NCBI GenBank assembly: GCA_963706885.1
Contig: CAVPNX010000021.1
Location: forward strand, 62,001-126,000
Origin: Prado023 sp963706885
GTDB taxonomy: Bacteria; Actinomycetota; Actinomycetes; S36-B12; CAIYMF01
Direction of reading: 5' to 3'
DNA: 64,000 nt
The notes below the pieces were generated by a model that did not search any database, was not told the origin of the DNA, and was given only the letters and a program-made list of their open reading frames with translations. Shown piece after piece: positions 47,342-55,811 of this stretch. The translations under genes were made by a program, and so were the position numbers. Within the stretch, counting starts at the first letter, position 1. Every line of letters begins with the position of its first letter.

Positions 47342-49096
47342 ATGAACGAGGCCACGACAGCACCCGAGCAGGACCCGACGGGGGAGGCGCCCGATGCTCG
47401 GGTCCCTCTCGACGGGGGCCGCCCGATGAGCGCGACCGCCTCCGCCCCGACGCCGGAGGTCGAGGACCGCCCCGGGATGATGGATCGCGTCCTGGGCGGG
47501 ATCGAGCGGGTCGGCAACAAGGTGCCGCACCCGGCGATCATGTTCCTCGCCCTGTGCATCGGCGTGATCGTCCTGTCCCAGCTGATGGCCTGGGCCGGGG
47601 TCGGCGCGACCTATCAGGTGGTCGCGCCGCCGGACCAGTCGGTGGAGCCGAACTACGTGGGCGGCTCGACCCTGCCGGCCGAGGCCATGCCCTCCGAGCC
47701 GCCGGATGCCTCAGCCTACGAGATGGTGACCCGCACGGTGGAGATCGAGAGCCTCCTGGACGCGGACGGCATCCGCTACCTGTTCACGTCGTTCGTACCC
47801 AACTTCATGGGGTTCACGGCGATGGGGATCATCCTGATCGTGATGATCGGCGTGGGGGTCGCCGAGCGCTCGGGCCTGATCGCGTCCCTGATCCGCAAGC
47901 TGGTCGCATCGTCCCCGGCGGGTGCGCTGACCTACATCATCGTGTTCCTGGGGGTGATCTCGAGCATCGCCTCGGACGCCGGCTACCTGGTGCTGATCCC
48001 ACTGGGGGCAGCGGCCTTCGCCAGCGTGGGTCGCCATCCCCTGGCCGGCATGGCCGCTGCGTTCGCCGGTGTGGCCGGTGGGTTCGGCGTGAACCTGATG
48101 GTGACCCCGACCGATGCGGTGCTCACCGAGATCACCAACGAGTCGATCCAGCTCACCGACCCCGCCGGGTCGATCGACCTGACCGCCAACCTGTGGTTCG
48201 GGATCGGCTCGACGATCATGCTCACTGTCCTGCTCGGCGTGGTGACCAGCCGGATCGTGGAGCGCCGGCTGGGCGGCTACGACCCGTCCGTTGCTCCGGA
48301 TCCGAGCACCAACCAGATCCAGGCCGCCGATGATGCCCCGGACGTCGACCCTGCGGCCGAGAGCCGCGGCCTGCGGCTCTCCGGGCTGTACTTCCTCGGT
48401 GCGCTGGCGGTCATCCTGCTGCTCACCCTCCCGCCGGGCGCCCCGCTGCGTGATCCGGAGACCGGCTCCATCATCGGCACCTCACCGTTCATGAACAGCC
48501 TGATCGTGATCATCTCCATCCTGTTCCTGGCCGCCGGCCTCGGCTACGGCCGCGGTGCGGGCACAGTCCGGGGCAACAACCAGGTGATCGACGCGATCGT
48601 GAAGTCCTGGGCGGGCCTGGCGGGGCTGCTGTTCCTGTTCCTGCTGATCGCGCAGTTCATCGCCTACTTCAACTACTCGCAGATGCCGCAGGTTGCGGCG
48701 GTCAAGCTCGGGGACCTGATCGAGAGTGTGAACGTCGGCGCCGGATGGCTGCTGGTGTTCGCGATCCTGATCACGCTGGTCGTCGGAATCATCCTCCCGC
48801 AGGCGATCGCCAAGTGGGCCCTGCTCGCCCCGATCTTCATCCCCGTGTTCATGCGCCTGGGCGTCGAGCCCGAGGCCGTGCTGGCCGCCTACCGCGTGGG
48901 CGACTCGCCGATGAACATCGTCACCCCGATCATGGCCTACTTCCCGCTGATCGTCGTCTTCGCCGCCCGCTACGACCGCCGGTCGGGAATCGGCACGGTG
49001 ATCGCCCTGATGCTGCCCTACTTCCTGGCCCTGACCGTGGTCTGGACCCTGTTCTTCATAGCCTGGTACCTGCTGGGAATCCCGTGGGGCATCTAG
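47342..49096 (+). CDS. abgT: AbgT-family transporter
   Basis: A 584-residue membrane protein of the AbgT family (p-aminobenzoyl-glutamate uptake in E. coli; sulfonamide-exporting in others). About a dozen hydrophobic helices are visible from residue 58 onward, with re-entrant parts such as GVISSIASDAGYLVLIPLGAAAF and the late DSPMNIVTPIMAYFPLIV, both hallmark segments. An acidic 55-residue cytosolic start precedes. ATG at 47342 has GGGAGG at about ten bases; an internal ATG at 47426 is possible. The DUF1707 gene follows after 4 nt. Confidence 0.92.
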   Translation: MNEATTAPEQDPTGEAPDARVPLDGGRPMSATASAPTPEVEDRPGMMDRVLGGIERVGNKVPHPAIMFLALCIGVIVLSQLMAWAGVGATYQVVAPPDQSVEPNYVGGSTLPAEAMPSEPPDASAYEMVTRTVEIESLLDADGIRYLFTSFVPNFMGFTAMGIILIVMIGVGVAERSGLIASLIRKLVASSPAGALTYIIVFLGVISSIASDAGYLVLIPLGAAAFASVGRHPLAGMAAAFAGVAGGFGVNLMVTPTDAVLTEITNESIQLTDPAGSIDLTANLWFGIGSTIMLTVLLGVVTSRIVERRLGGYDPSVAPDPSTNQIQAADDAPDVDPAAESRGLRLSGLYFLGALAVILLLTLPPGAPLRDPETGSIIGTSPFMNSLIVIISILFLAAGLGYGRGAGTVRGNNQVIDAIVKSWAGLAGLLFLFLLIAQFIAYFNYSQMPQVAAVKLGDLIESVNVGAGWLLVFAILITLVVGIILPQAIAKWALLAPIFIPVFMRLGVEPEAVLAAYRVGDSPMNIVTPIMAYFPLIVVFAARYDRRSGIGTVIALMLPYFLALTVVWTLFFIAWYLLGIPWGI

Positions 49097-49100
49097 GCCC

Positions 49101-49643
49101 GTGACAACCGTGCCGGGCGAGCAGGCTGCGCCGCTCTCCGAGGGAGATCGCGACCTGGTTGTCCAGCGTGCGCAGGAGGCGTTCGCCGCCGGGCAGATAT
49201 CCCACGAGGACCTTGTTGCCCACCTGGATGTCGTGCTGACCGCCCGCACCTCCACCGACCTTGTGCCGGTGCTCGCCGCACTCCCGGAACGCGGTGCGGG
49301 GCGGACGCTGGTCCTGACGGGCATGAACGGACGGTTCCGCCGCGACGGGGTCTGGCGGGTGCCCGGTGCCATCACGGTCGAGTCCGAGTACGGGAAGGTG
49401 GATCTGGACCTCTCCCGGGCGATCTTCGACGAGCCCTCGGTGGACATCGAGCTCCAGCTCACCTACGGCAGGGCGCGAATCACCGTGCCCGCGGACGCCG
49501 TGGTCGACCTGGACGGCCTGACAACCGTGTGGAAGCAGCCCCACTATCGGGCGCCACAGCGGGTGGGGGCCGGCGGGCCCAGGATCCGGATCCTCGGGAC
49601 GATGGAGTACGGCCGGCTCAAGGTGCGCCACGCCAGGAGCTGA
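49101..49643 (+). CDS. DUF1707 SHOCT-like domain protein with LiaF-like C-terminus
   Basis: A 180-residue protein. The N-terminal DUF1707 region has LSEGDRDLVVQRAQEAFAAGQISHEDLVAHLDVVL, and the C-terminal part reads as repeated short beta strands (AITVESEYGKVDLDL, RARITVPADAVVDLDG), like the DUF2154/LiaF-type domain. No membrane helix. Such proteins are common in actinobacteria and of unknown function; links with membrane stress come from LiaF. GTG at 49101 starts 4 nt after the AbgT stop, so it is co-transcribed. Confidence 0.82.
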   Translation: MTTVPGEQAAPLSEGDRDLVVQRAQEAFAAGQISHEDLVAHLDVVLTARTSTDLVPVLAALPERGAGRTLVLTGMNGRFRRDGVWRVPGAITVESEYGKVDLDLSRAIFDEPSVDIELQLTYGRARITVPADAVVDLDGLTTVWKQPHYRAPQRVGAGGPRIRILGTMEYGRLKVRHARS

Positions 49644-49662
49644 GCGAAGCCTCCCGCCTGGG

Positions 49663-50643
49663 TCAGGCCGCCGGCAGGAGCAGGTCCTCGAGCCGGGCGT
49701 AGCTGATCTCCATCCCGCCGGTCATGCCCGTGGCCAGCACCATGTCGCGGACCTCGGCACTGGGGTAGGTGATCACGAGGCTCAGCAGGGTGCCGCCGGC
49801 AACCGGGGTCAGGGTCATCTCGTTCGTGGCCGGGGGACCTTCCATGCCGATCATCTGCTCGGTGGTGACCGCACGATGGGGAGGTGCGCTCTCGAGCAGT
49901 GCCCCGGTGAACCCGAACCGCTGGGCGCCGTCGACGGACTCCCACTCGTAGCGGTAGGTGTCGCCCACCCGGGTGGCCACCTCGCACACGGGCATCGTCC
50001 AGCCGTCCGGGCCGAGCAGCCAGCGCTGCATGAGGGCGGGTTCGTGATGGGCCGCCCACACCTGCTCGACCGTTCCGCGGACGACCCGACTCACCCGCAC
50101 CTGGGTGTCGCTGAGGACCTGCGCCTCGCAGGCGACGCCCGGCGGAGAACGTGGCCAGGTCGGCGAGCACGGCGTCCATCTGGGACATGGCCTCGCGCAT
50201 GCCCTCCTCCATGCCCATGGCCAGCAGCTGGTCGAGGTCCTCGACCGAGTTGAACCACGTCGTGGTGACTGACCCGGGATCCGGCCTCGGTCTCCGTGAA
50301 CACGAACGCCACCCGCATGCGTGGGCATCTCGGAGTTGGCGGTTCCGTCGGGGTTCGCGAAGCCGTCCCGGACCTCGAAGGACTCCAGCGGCACCACGTC
50401 GAGGAACTCCCAGTAGGCGGTCGTCCCGTCGCCATCCGGACCGATCATCGAGTACTCGCTGCGCCCGCCCGGGTACATGTCGTGCCGGGTGAACCGAGCG
50501 GGGTAGGTCGGTGGACCCCAGAAGCGCTCGAGCTCGCGCGGGTCGGCGTAGGCGTCCCAGAGCCGCTGGACGGGCACGGGGAAGTCGGCGACCACGGTGA
50601 TCGTGAGGGCGGCCGGATCCTTGCTGACGGAGGTGATGGGCAT
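49663..50643 (-). CDS. tandem SRPBCC (AHSA1-like) protein, frameshifted
   Basis: A protein of about 326 residues made of two AHSA1/START-like domains. The first is clear at the N-terminus (VVADFPVPVQRLWDAYADPRELERFWGPP), the second from about 50,120 (VSRVVRGTVEQVWAAHHEPALMQRWLLGPDGW). Between about 50,310 and 50,130 the conserved text is read in other frames (VTTTWFNSVEDLDQLLAMGMEEGM), so at least two compensating indels are present. It follows its ArsR regulator by 30 nt on the same strand, a very common pairing. AAGGA lies before the ATG. The ligand is unknown. Confidence 0.8.
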   Translation of the reverse strand: MPITSVSKDPAALTITVVADFPVPVQRLWDAYADPRELERFWGPPTYPARFTRHDMYPGGRSEYSMIGPDGDGTTAYWEFLDVVPLESFEVRDGFANPDGTANSEMPTHAGGVRVHGDRGRIPGQSPRRGSTRSRTSTSCWPWAWRRACARPCPRWTPCSPTWPRSPPGVACEAQVLSDTQVRVSRVVRGTVEQVWAAHHEPALMQRWLLGPDGWTMPVCEVATRVGDTYRYEWESVDGAQRFGFTGALLESAPPHRAVTTEQMIGMEGPPATNEMTLTPVAGGTLLSLVITYPSAEVRDMVLATGMTGGMEISYARLEDLLLPAA

Positions 50644-50673
50644 CGTGGGTCCTTCGTGTGGGTCGGGTACGGA

Positions 50674-51036
50674 TCAGGGAGTTTCGGGGGAGTCGTCGGC
50701 GAACAGGGCGTCGAGTCGGGCGACCCGCTCGCGCCACAGCGCCTCGAACTGGTCGAGCAGCGACTGCGCCCGACGGATCGTCTCGGGATTGCCCCGGACG
50801 AGGCGTTCGCGGCCGTGCGGCTGCTTGGTGATGAGGCCTGCTCCCTCCAGCACGGCAACGTGCTTCTGGACTGCGGCGAACGACATGTCGTAGCGGCTCG
50901 CCAGCTGCGAGACGGTGACCTCGCCGACCAATGTGCGCCGGACGATGTCGCGTCGGGTCCTGTCGGCCAGGGCCCGGAAGATCCGGTCCACCTCGTCGTC
51001 AGGCATCGTGCTCTGCACCTGCTGATATACAACCAT
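50674..51036 (-). CDS. ArsR-family regulator paired with the AHSA1 gene
   Basis: A 120-residue winged-helix repressor: IFRALADRTRRDIVRRTL, TVSQLASRYDMSFAAVQKHVAVLEGAGLI and KQPHGRERLV (wing). Metal-binding cysteines of ArsR/SmtB are absent, as usual for the subgroup that accompanies AHSA1 proteins. ATG at 51036 (MVVYQQVQS) lies 8 nt after TAACGT and within an inverted repeat; a second ATG at 51006 (MPDDEVDR) is possible. Likely autoregulated. Confidence 0.87.
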   Translation of the reverse strand: MVVYQQVQSTMPDDEVDRIFRALADRTRRDIVRRTLVGEVTVSQLASRYDMSFAAVQKHVAVLEGAGLITKQPHGRERLVRGNPETIRRAQSLLDQFEALWRERVARLDALFADDSPETP

Positions 51037-51045
51037 TGGGTTGTA
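51028..51045. promoter_or_regulatory. inverted repeat overlapping the ArsR start codon
   Basis: TACAACC (51028-51034), ATTG, GGTTGTA (51039-51045): perfect 7-bp arms. It overlaps the likely transcription start (after TAACGT, 51050-51045 on the minus strand) and the ATG, which fits an autoregulatory operator. Confidence 0.6.
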
Positions 51046-51253
51046 CGTTAGCGGAGTCCGTCTCGAGGTGCAAGCGCCAGCTGGCTCGGTAGGTTGGGGC
51101 CGGCGGGATCTGGGTCGAGCTGGGGAGGTCCGAGGTGGTCCGGGGGCGACCCGCACTTCCCCGACACCGAGCACCGACACGAGCACTGACCCGGCTGCCA
51201 CCGACAGCGCGCATGGCGCCCCCCTTCTGGGCAGGATGGTTCCGGAGGTTCCG

Positions 51254-52454
51254 ATGGTCGATCTCGCCGACCTGCTCGACCGGCTCTGCGCGGTGCTGCC
51301 CGACCGGCGACCGGGCAGCCCGGGCAACCACCAGGCGGTGGACCTCGTGGCTGGGCTGCTCACCGACCTCGGCTGGGACGTGGAGACCCCGGAGTTCCCG
51401 GTCGTGTGCTGGGAGGGGGATGTGGGGCGCGTCGCCCTGGGCGGGCGGGCCTGGTCGGTCGCCCCCAGCCCGTACGCGTTGGGCTGGCAGGGAACCGCGC
51501 CGATGCACCCGGTGTCGACGGAGGGTGAGCTGGCTGCCGACCACGATGGCGCGATGCTTCTGCTCCACGGGGAGCTGTGCGCGGGCCCGCTGACCCCGAA
51601 GGGGTACCCGTTCTACGGCTCCGAGCGCGACGAGCGCATCGTGGGCCGGCTCGAGGAGTGCGGCGCTGCGGCGGTGCTGGCCATCACCGGTCGGGCCCCG
51701 GAGCTGGTCGGCTCGGTGGAACCATTCGCCCTCATCGAGGACGGCGCCTTCCTGGTCCCCACCGGCAACCTTCGTGACGCCGACGGAGCCGAGCTGCTCG
51801 GGGTCCTCGGCGCAGGCGACGCCCCTCGATCGGCCGTCCTCGACCTGCCCGCCCGTCGCTGGCCGGCCACTGCCCGCAACATCATGGCCCGTCGTGGTCC
51901 GCAGGTAGGGGCGGGTCGTCCTCGTGGCGCACATCGACTCCAAGCCCGGCACCCCGGGTGCGATCGACAACGCCACCGGGGTGGTGGTCCTGGCCCGGGT
52001 GGCCGAGCTGCTCGTCGGCGCACCGGACGACCTCGGCGTCGAGCTGCTGATTGTCAACGGCGAGGATCAGTACGCCGCCCCGGGTGAGATGGAGTACCTG
52101 CGCACCACGGACCTCAGCAAGGTGCGCCTGGCCATCAACGTGGATGGGGCGGGGTTCCGGGGTGGGCCGACCGCCGTCAGCACCTACGGATCGGCCGACC
52201 ACCTCGACCTGACCCCACTGCTGGCCCATGGGCTGGTCCCCGGCCCGGCGTGGCCGCAGAGCGACCACATGGTGTTCGCGATGTCCGGCTGCCCGGCGAT
52301 CGCACTGACCTCCTGGGACCTGACCACCGTCATGGAGCAGGTTGCGCACAGCCCCACTGACACCCCGGACCTGGCCGACCTGGACGTGCTCGAGTCAGCG
52401 GCCCGTGGGATCGACGATCTGGTCCGGAGCCTGGCGAAGGAGGAGCAGCGATGA
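51254..52454 (+). CDS. M28-family metallopeptidase, frameshifted
   Basis: A protein of about 400 residues of the M28 (aminopeptidase/PgcP-like) family, without signal peptide. The first frame, from MVDLADLLDRLCAVLPDRRPGS, covers the N-terminal region and PA-like insert; near 51,905 the frame shifts, and the second frame carries AHIDSKPGTPGAIDN (zinc His and bridging Asp), NGEDQY (catalytic Glu-Asp), and SDHMVFAMSGCPAIALTS (late His ligand). Both parts join smoothly. GGAGG lies before the ATG at 51254. Its stop overlaps the methyltransferase start (ATGA). Confidence 0.82.
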
Positions 52455-53086
52455 CGATCGAGCCGGGGAGTTCCGAGTACTGGGACGGTCGGTACGCCAC
52501 GATCGGCGCGGCCAAGGTGTCGTGGTACCAGGAGCACCCGGCGCCGTCCATGCGGCTGATCGACACGTTGGGCCTCGACGCGCGCGCACCGATCGTGGAT
52601 GTCGGGGGTGGGGCGTCCACACTCGTCGATGCGCTGGTCCGCGGTGGCTTCAGCGACGTCACGGTCGTCGACATCAGCCAGCGGGCGCTGGACGACGCCG
52701 CCGCGCGCGTCCCCGATCCGGGTGTGACCTGGGTCAGGGCTGACGTACGCACATGGCAGCCGAGTCGTCGGTATGCCCTCTGGCACGACCGCGCGGCCTA
52801 CCACTTCCTGACCCAGCCCGAGGACCAGCGCGTCTACTGGGGGCGGGTGCGCGAGCACCTGGAGCCCGGCGGTCACGTGATCATCGCGACGTTCGCCGAG
52901 GACGGTCCCGAGATGTGCTCCGGCCTGCCGGTCCAACGCCACAGCCACGACCAGCTGCTCGCCGCGATGGGCCTGGGGTTCACCGAAGTCGCCAGCGAGC
53001 GCGAGACGCACGTCACCCCCACCGGGGGTGAGCAGCGGTTCATCTGGCTGGTTGCCCGATGGGCCGGCGTCGGTCGACCCACCTGA
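52451..53086 (+). CDS. class I SAM-dependent methyltransferase
   Basis: A 211-residue Rossmann-fold methyltransferase. Motif I is IVDVGGGAST, followed by VTVVDISQRALDDAA (acidic loop for the ribose) and WHDRAAYHFLTQPEDQRVY. The start SSEYWDGRYATIGAAKVSWYQ is typical of small-molecule methyltransferases of the thiopurine/tellurite type. Its substrate is not known. It overlaps the M28 gene by 4 nt. A 6-bp hairpin (53089-53122, GTCACG with CGTGAC) lies between its stop and the convergent CDF gene. Confidence 0.87.
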   Translation: MTIEPGSSEYWDGRYATIGAAKVSWYQEHPAPSMRLIDTLGLDARAPIVDVGGGASTLVDALVRGGFSDVTVVDISQRALDDAAARVPDPGVTWVRADVRTWQPSRRYALWHDRAAYHFLTQPEDQRVYWGRVREHLEPGGHVIIATFAEDGPEMCSGLPVQRHSHDQLLAAMGLGFTEVASERETHVTPTGGEQRFIWLVARWAGVGRPT

Positions 53087-53137
53087 TCGTCACGGGGAGC
53101 CTCGCGCCGTGTCGGGCGTGACCACCCTGCGGTTCGC

Positions 53138-54043
53138 TCAGGCCCACACCTCGGAGGCGGTGAAGTCGACCGTCAACCACGCGTCTGCCCGGTCGGGCCC
53201 GAGGGCTGTGGCGATCTCCTCGCGGATGCGGTCCAGGTCGGCCACAGTGCCCACATGCCGGTCCGGGGCGACGACGATGTGGATCTCGATGAACGCACCA
53301 CGCCCCACCTTGGCCGCGTAGCTGGTGTAGTCGGAGAAGCCGTGACGCGCCACGATGGCGTCCATCACGTTCCGGACCTCGGCATCGAGGTCGCTCGGGG
53401 TCATCAGCAGGATCTCCGACAGCGCCTGGCGCACCGTGCGCAGCGGGATCGGGAACATGACCACGCTGAGCAGGGCCAGCACCCCGGGGTCGACGTAGGG
53501 CGCCAGGTCGGCGTACTGGGTGAAGCTCAGCCCCCAGGCGAACACGAACGCCACCAGCAGCGCTGCGGTGGCCAGCGCAGACATCAACCAGCCCTGGGCG
53601 TCCAGATGCAGGAACTGCGAGTTCGCCGCACGGCTCGTGCGCCGCTCGTAGAAGTACATGGCGAAGCAGGCCACGGTCATCACCGACGCGTAGGCGATGG
53701 CTGGGCCCAGAGCCACCTCCCGGCCGCCGTCCAGCAGGCTGCCGAGGGCATCGAAGAACGCGTACACGCACAGGACCATCAGCATGCCGCCGTAGAACGC
53801 CAGGCTCATCGGCTCGATGTGCCAGTAGCCGTACTGGAACCGGCGATCGGCCTCGCGCGTGACCAGGCGGGCGATCCACAGCCCCAGAACCCCCATCGTG
53901 ACGTCGATGACCGAGAAGAGCCCGTCGAACACGATCGACATCGAGCCCGACAGCAGCCCCAGCACGACCGCGAAGCCGCCCAGCACGCCCGAAATCACGA
54001 TCGACAGCTTCAGGACCCGCTGCTCCAGCGCGGCATCGGTCAT
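53138..54043 (-). CDS. cation diffusion facilitator (CDF) family transporter
   Basis: A 301-residue metal/proton antiporter. Six hydrophobic helices are visible between residues 12 and 215; FDGLFSVIDVTMGVLGLW carries the first metal-site Asp with an F-D-G-L-F variant, and FLHLDAQGWLMSALA the second-site residues (D where many have H/D). A C-terminal ferredoxin-like domain follows (about 220-301). Metal specificity cannot be told; the divergent YiiP/FieF-like site suggests Zn, Fe or Mn. AAGGGGG precedes the ATG. Confidence 0.88.
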   Translation of the reverse strand: MTDAALEQRVLKLSIVISGVLGGFAVVLGLLSGSMSIVFDGLFSVIDVTMGVLGLWIARLVTREADRRFQYGYWHIEPMSLAFYGGMLMVLCVYAFFDALGSLLDGGREVALGPAIAYASVMTVACFAMYFYERRTSRAANSQFLHLDAQGWLMSALATAALLVAFVFAWGLSFTQYADLAPYVDPGVLALLSVVMFPIPLRTVRQALSEILLMTPSDLDAEVRNVMDAIVARHGFSDYTSYAAKVGRGAFIEIHIVVAPDRHVGTVADLDRIREEIATALGPDRADAWLTVDFTASEVWA

Positions 54044-54239
54044 GATCGCCCCCTTCACTCGGCCAACAACCGGATCATGGCACCGGGGACGCTCCGGGCG
54101 CGCTGCATGGCGCTGTCGTTGGGGCCCGTGGCCCGGATCGGCTGATGGGCTCGGCGCACGCCTGGTGACATTGGCCCCTTGCCCCCGGCACGACAGCGAT
54201 CGATGCTGGAGTTGGGTGGGCCGGTGAGAGGTGGCGGAC

Positions 54240-54608
54240 ATGACGACAACCGCAACGGTCACCACGCGACGACACGCCGTGCGCAACGCGTGGATCAGCC
54301 TGGTGTTCATCCCGGTGTCGCTGGTTCTGGCAGATGGCGTGCTCCACGGCCTCCTCGGGCTCATGGGCATCGATGAGACAGTTGTGCCGGAGCAGACCCC
54401 CACCCTGCTCCAGGCACTCGCCGCCGGCATCCCCTACACCCTCGTCATGCTGCTTCCGGGCATCGGAGCGTTCTGGTTCGGCACGAACGCCCTGAGCGAC
54501 GGCGATCGACGGGGCCGGATCCCGAGCCTCATCGGCTTGGTCTGGGGCGTGGTCGTCGTGGCCGGCGCACTGCTCTTCCTGTTCCTCGTGATGCGCCACG
54601 GGGGCTGA
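54240..54608 (+). CDS. small membrane protein, unknown
   Basis: A 122-residue protein with three hydrophobic segments (about 18-45, 66-82 and 97-117). The conserved-looking bits are NAWISLVFIPVSLVLADGVLHGLLGLMG and PYTLVMLLPGIGAFWFGTNAL. No family is recognised. ATG at 54240 follows GAGAGGTGG; a GTG at 54231 is in frame. It converges on the ICMT-like gene. Confidence 0.75.
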   Translation: MTTTATVTTRRHAVRNAWISLVFIPVSLVLADGVLHGLLGLMGIDETVVPEQTPTLLQALAAGIPYTLVMLLPGIGAFWFGTNALSDGDRRGRIPSLIGLVWGVVVVAGALLFLFLVMRHGG

Positions 54609-54684
54609 CGGGCGACGCCCGGTGTGGGACGGCCGGGAGCAGAGCATCCCGCGGCACCCCGAGCGCCCCCGGTCGTCCGATCGG

Positions 54685-55245
54685 CTACTGCCGGTTCCGG
54701 ATGCGGGGGATCAGGAATGGGGTCCTTCGCCTGTAAGCCAGGTACTCCGCCCCGAACCGGGCAACCATCTCCTTCTCCTCGCCGCGCTTGATGTAGGCGA
54801 GCAGGGCGGCTGCGAAGAGCAGCACGAGGATGACGGCGCCCAAGGACTGGAAGAGCAGGGCGACGCCGAGGTACAGGCCGATCGCGCCGAGGGCCATCGG
54901 GTTGCGGGTGTAGGTGTAGGGAGGCTCGACGAGGAGTTCCTGCGTGGCCATCAGGGGAACGGGGGTGCCTCTGCCCGTGGTGAACTGTTGGTGGTTGGCC
55001 CACAGGCCGAGCATCCCGCTGGGCACGATCAGCACGACGCCGGCGATCAGGTTGACCGGTGCGGGTGGCACCTGGGGCCAGTCCATCGTCTGGTCGAGAC
55101 GTGCCCCCAGCCGGATGAACAGGCAGGGCAGGAGGAACAGGAAGACAGGCGCCAGGAACAGCAGCGCGACTCCCCGCACGCGAGGGCTGTACTCGCGCGT
55201 TGCCTGTTCGAGCAGCTTGTCCGTCAGCGGACGGCGATTCCCCAT
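54685..55245 (-). CDS. isoprenylcysteine carboxyl methyltransferase-like membrane protein
   Basis: A 186-residue integral membrane methyltransferase of the ICMT/phospholipid methyltransferase family. Four hydrophobic segments; the SAM-binding signature is at the C-terminal end: PPYTYTRNPMALG, then EEKEMVARFGAEYLAYRRRTPFLIP. Substrate in bacteria unknown, as isoprenylated proteins are absent; lipids or polyprenyl compounds are possible. The start MGNRRPLTDK is not preceded by a strong ribosome site. Confidence 0.82.
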   Translation of the reverse strand: MGNRRPLTDKLLEQATREYSPRVRGVALLFLAPVFLFLLPCLFIRLGARLDQTMDWPQVPPAPVNLIAGVVLIVPSGMLGLWANHQQFTTGRGTPVPLMATQELLVEPPYTYTRNPMALGAIGLYLGVALLFQSLGAVILVLLFAAALLAYIKRGEEKEMVARFGAEYLAYRRRTPFLIPRIRNRQ

Positions 55246-55265
55246 GTGGTGGCCCGGTCGGTCGC

Positions 55266-55748
55266 TCAGCTGAGGAACGAGCGCAGGGCCTCGACGACCA
55301 GGGCGTGGTCGGCCTCCTGCGGCAACCCCGAGACCGTCACCGTCCCGACGACGCCCACATCGCGCACACGGATCGGGAAGCTGCCCCCGTGGGCCGCGTA
55401 CTGCGCGGCCGGGAGGTCGTCGCGCGCCTCGGCGAACGGGACCCCCTTGGCGATCGAACGCAGGCCGACCAGGTAGGACGACTCCTCGAAGCGCTGCACC
55501 ACCCGCACCTTGCGCTGGATCCAGTCATCGTTGTCGGCCGTGGTGCCCGGCAACGCCGCATGGAAGAGCTGCTGGGTGCCCCGACGGATGTCGATCGTGA
55601 CGCCCAGGTCCCGGTCCCGGGCGATCTCCACCAACTCGCAGCCCAGGCGCCACGCGTCGTCGTTGTCGAATCGCGTGAACACCAGCGAGCGCTCCTGGTC
55701 CTCGACGTCGGCGATCACGCTCAGGACGGAGTTCGCAGGGGTGGTCAT
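55266..55748 (-). CDS. UPF0303 (heme-degrading-domain annotated) protein
   Basis: A 160-residue protein of the UPF0303/YBR137W family, alpha-beta-alpha fold related to HbpS/GlcG. Visible: FDNDDAWRLGCELVEIARDR, FHAALPGTTADNDDWIQRK, and AAHGGSFPIRVRDVGVVGTVTVSGLPQEADHALVVEAL. Some databases call it heme-degrading, but evidence is thin. The ATG at 55748 is seven bases after TAGCAT, so the mRNA is probably leaderless. Divergent from the mannosidase gene, 63 nt away. Confidence 0.87.
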   Translation of the reverse strand: MTTPANSVLSVIADVEDQERSLVFTRFDNDDAWRLGCELVEIARDRDLGVTIDIRRGTQQLFHAALPGTTADNDDWIQRKVRVVQRFEESSYLVGLRSIAKGVPFAEARDDLPAAQYAAHGGSFPIRVRDVGVVGTVTVSGLPQEADHALVVEALRSFLS

Positions 55749-55755
55749 GCGCCTG

Positions 55756-55761
55756 ATGCTA
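55756..55761 (-). promoter_or_regulatory. -10 box TAGCAT of leaderless UPF0303 gene
   Basis: On the minus strand TAGCAT is followed by seven bases and the ATG at 55748. Confidence 0.5.
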
Positions 55762-55799
55762 GCCATGCTGTCGGCGGACGTGCCCTCGCGGGAACCCCG

Positions 55800-55805
55800 T
55801 AGGCT
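55800..55805 (+). promoter_or_regulatory. -10 box TAGGCT of leaderless mannosidase gene
   Basis: TAGGCT is followed by six bases (CCAGCC) and GTG at 55812. It lies back to back with the UPF0303 promoter in a 63-nt gap. Confidence 0.55.
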
Positions 55806-55811
55806 CCAGCC

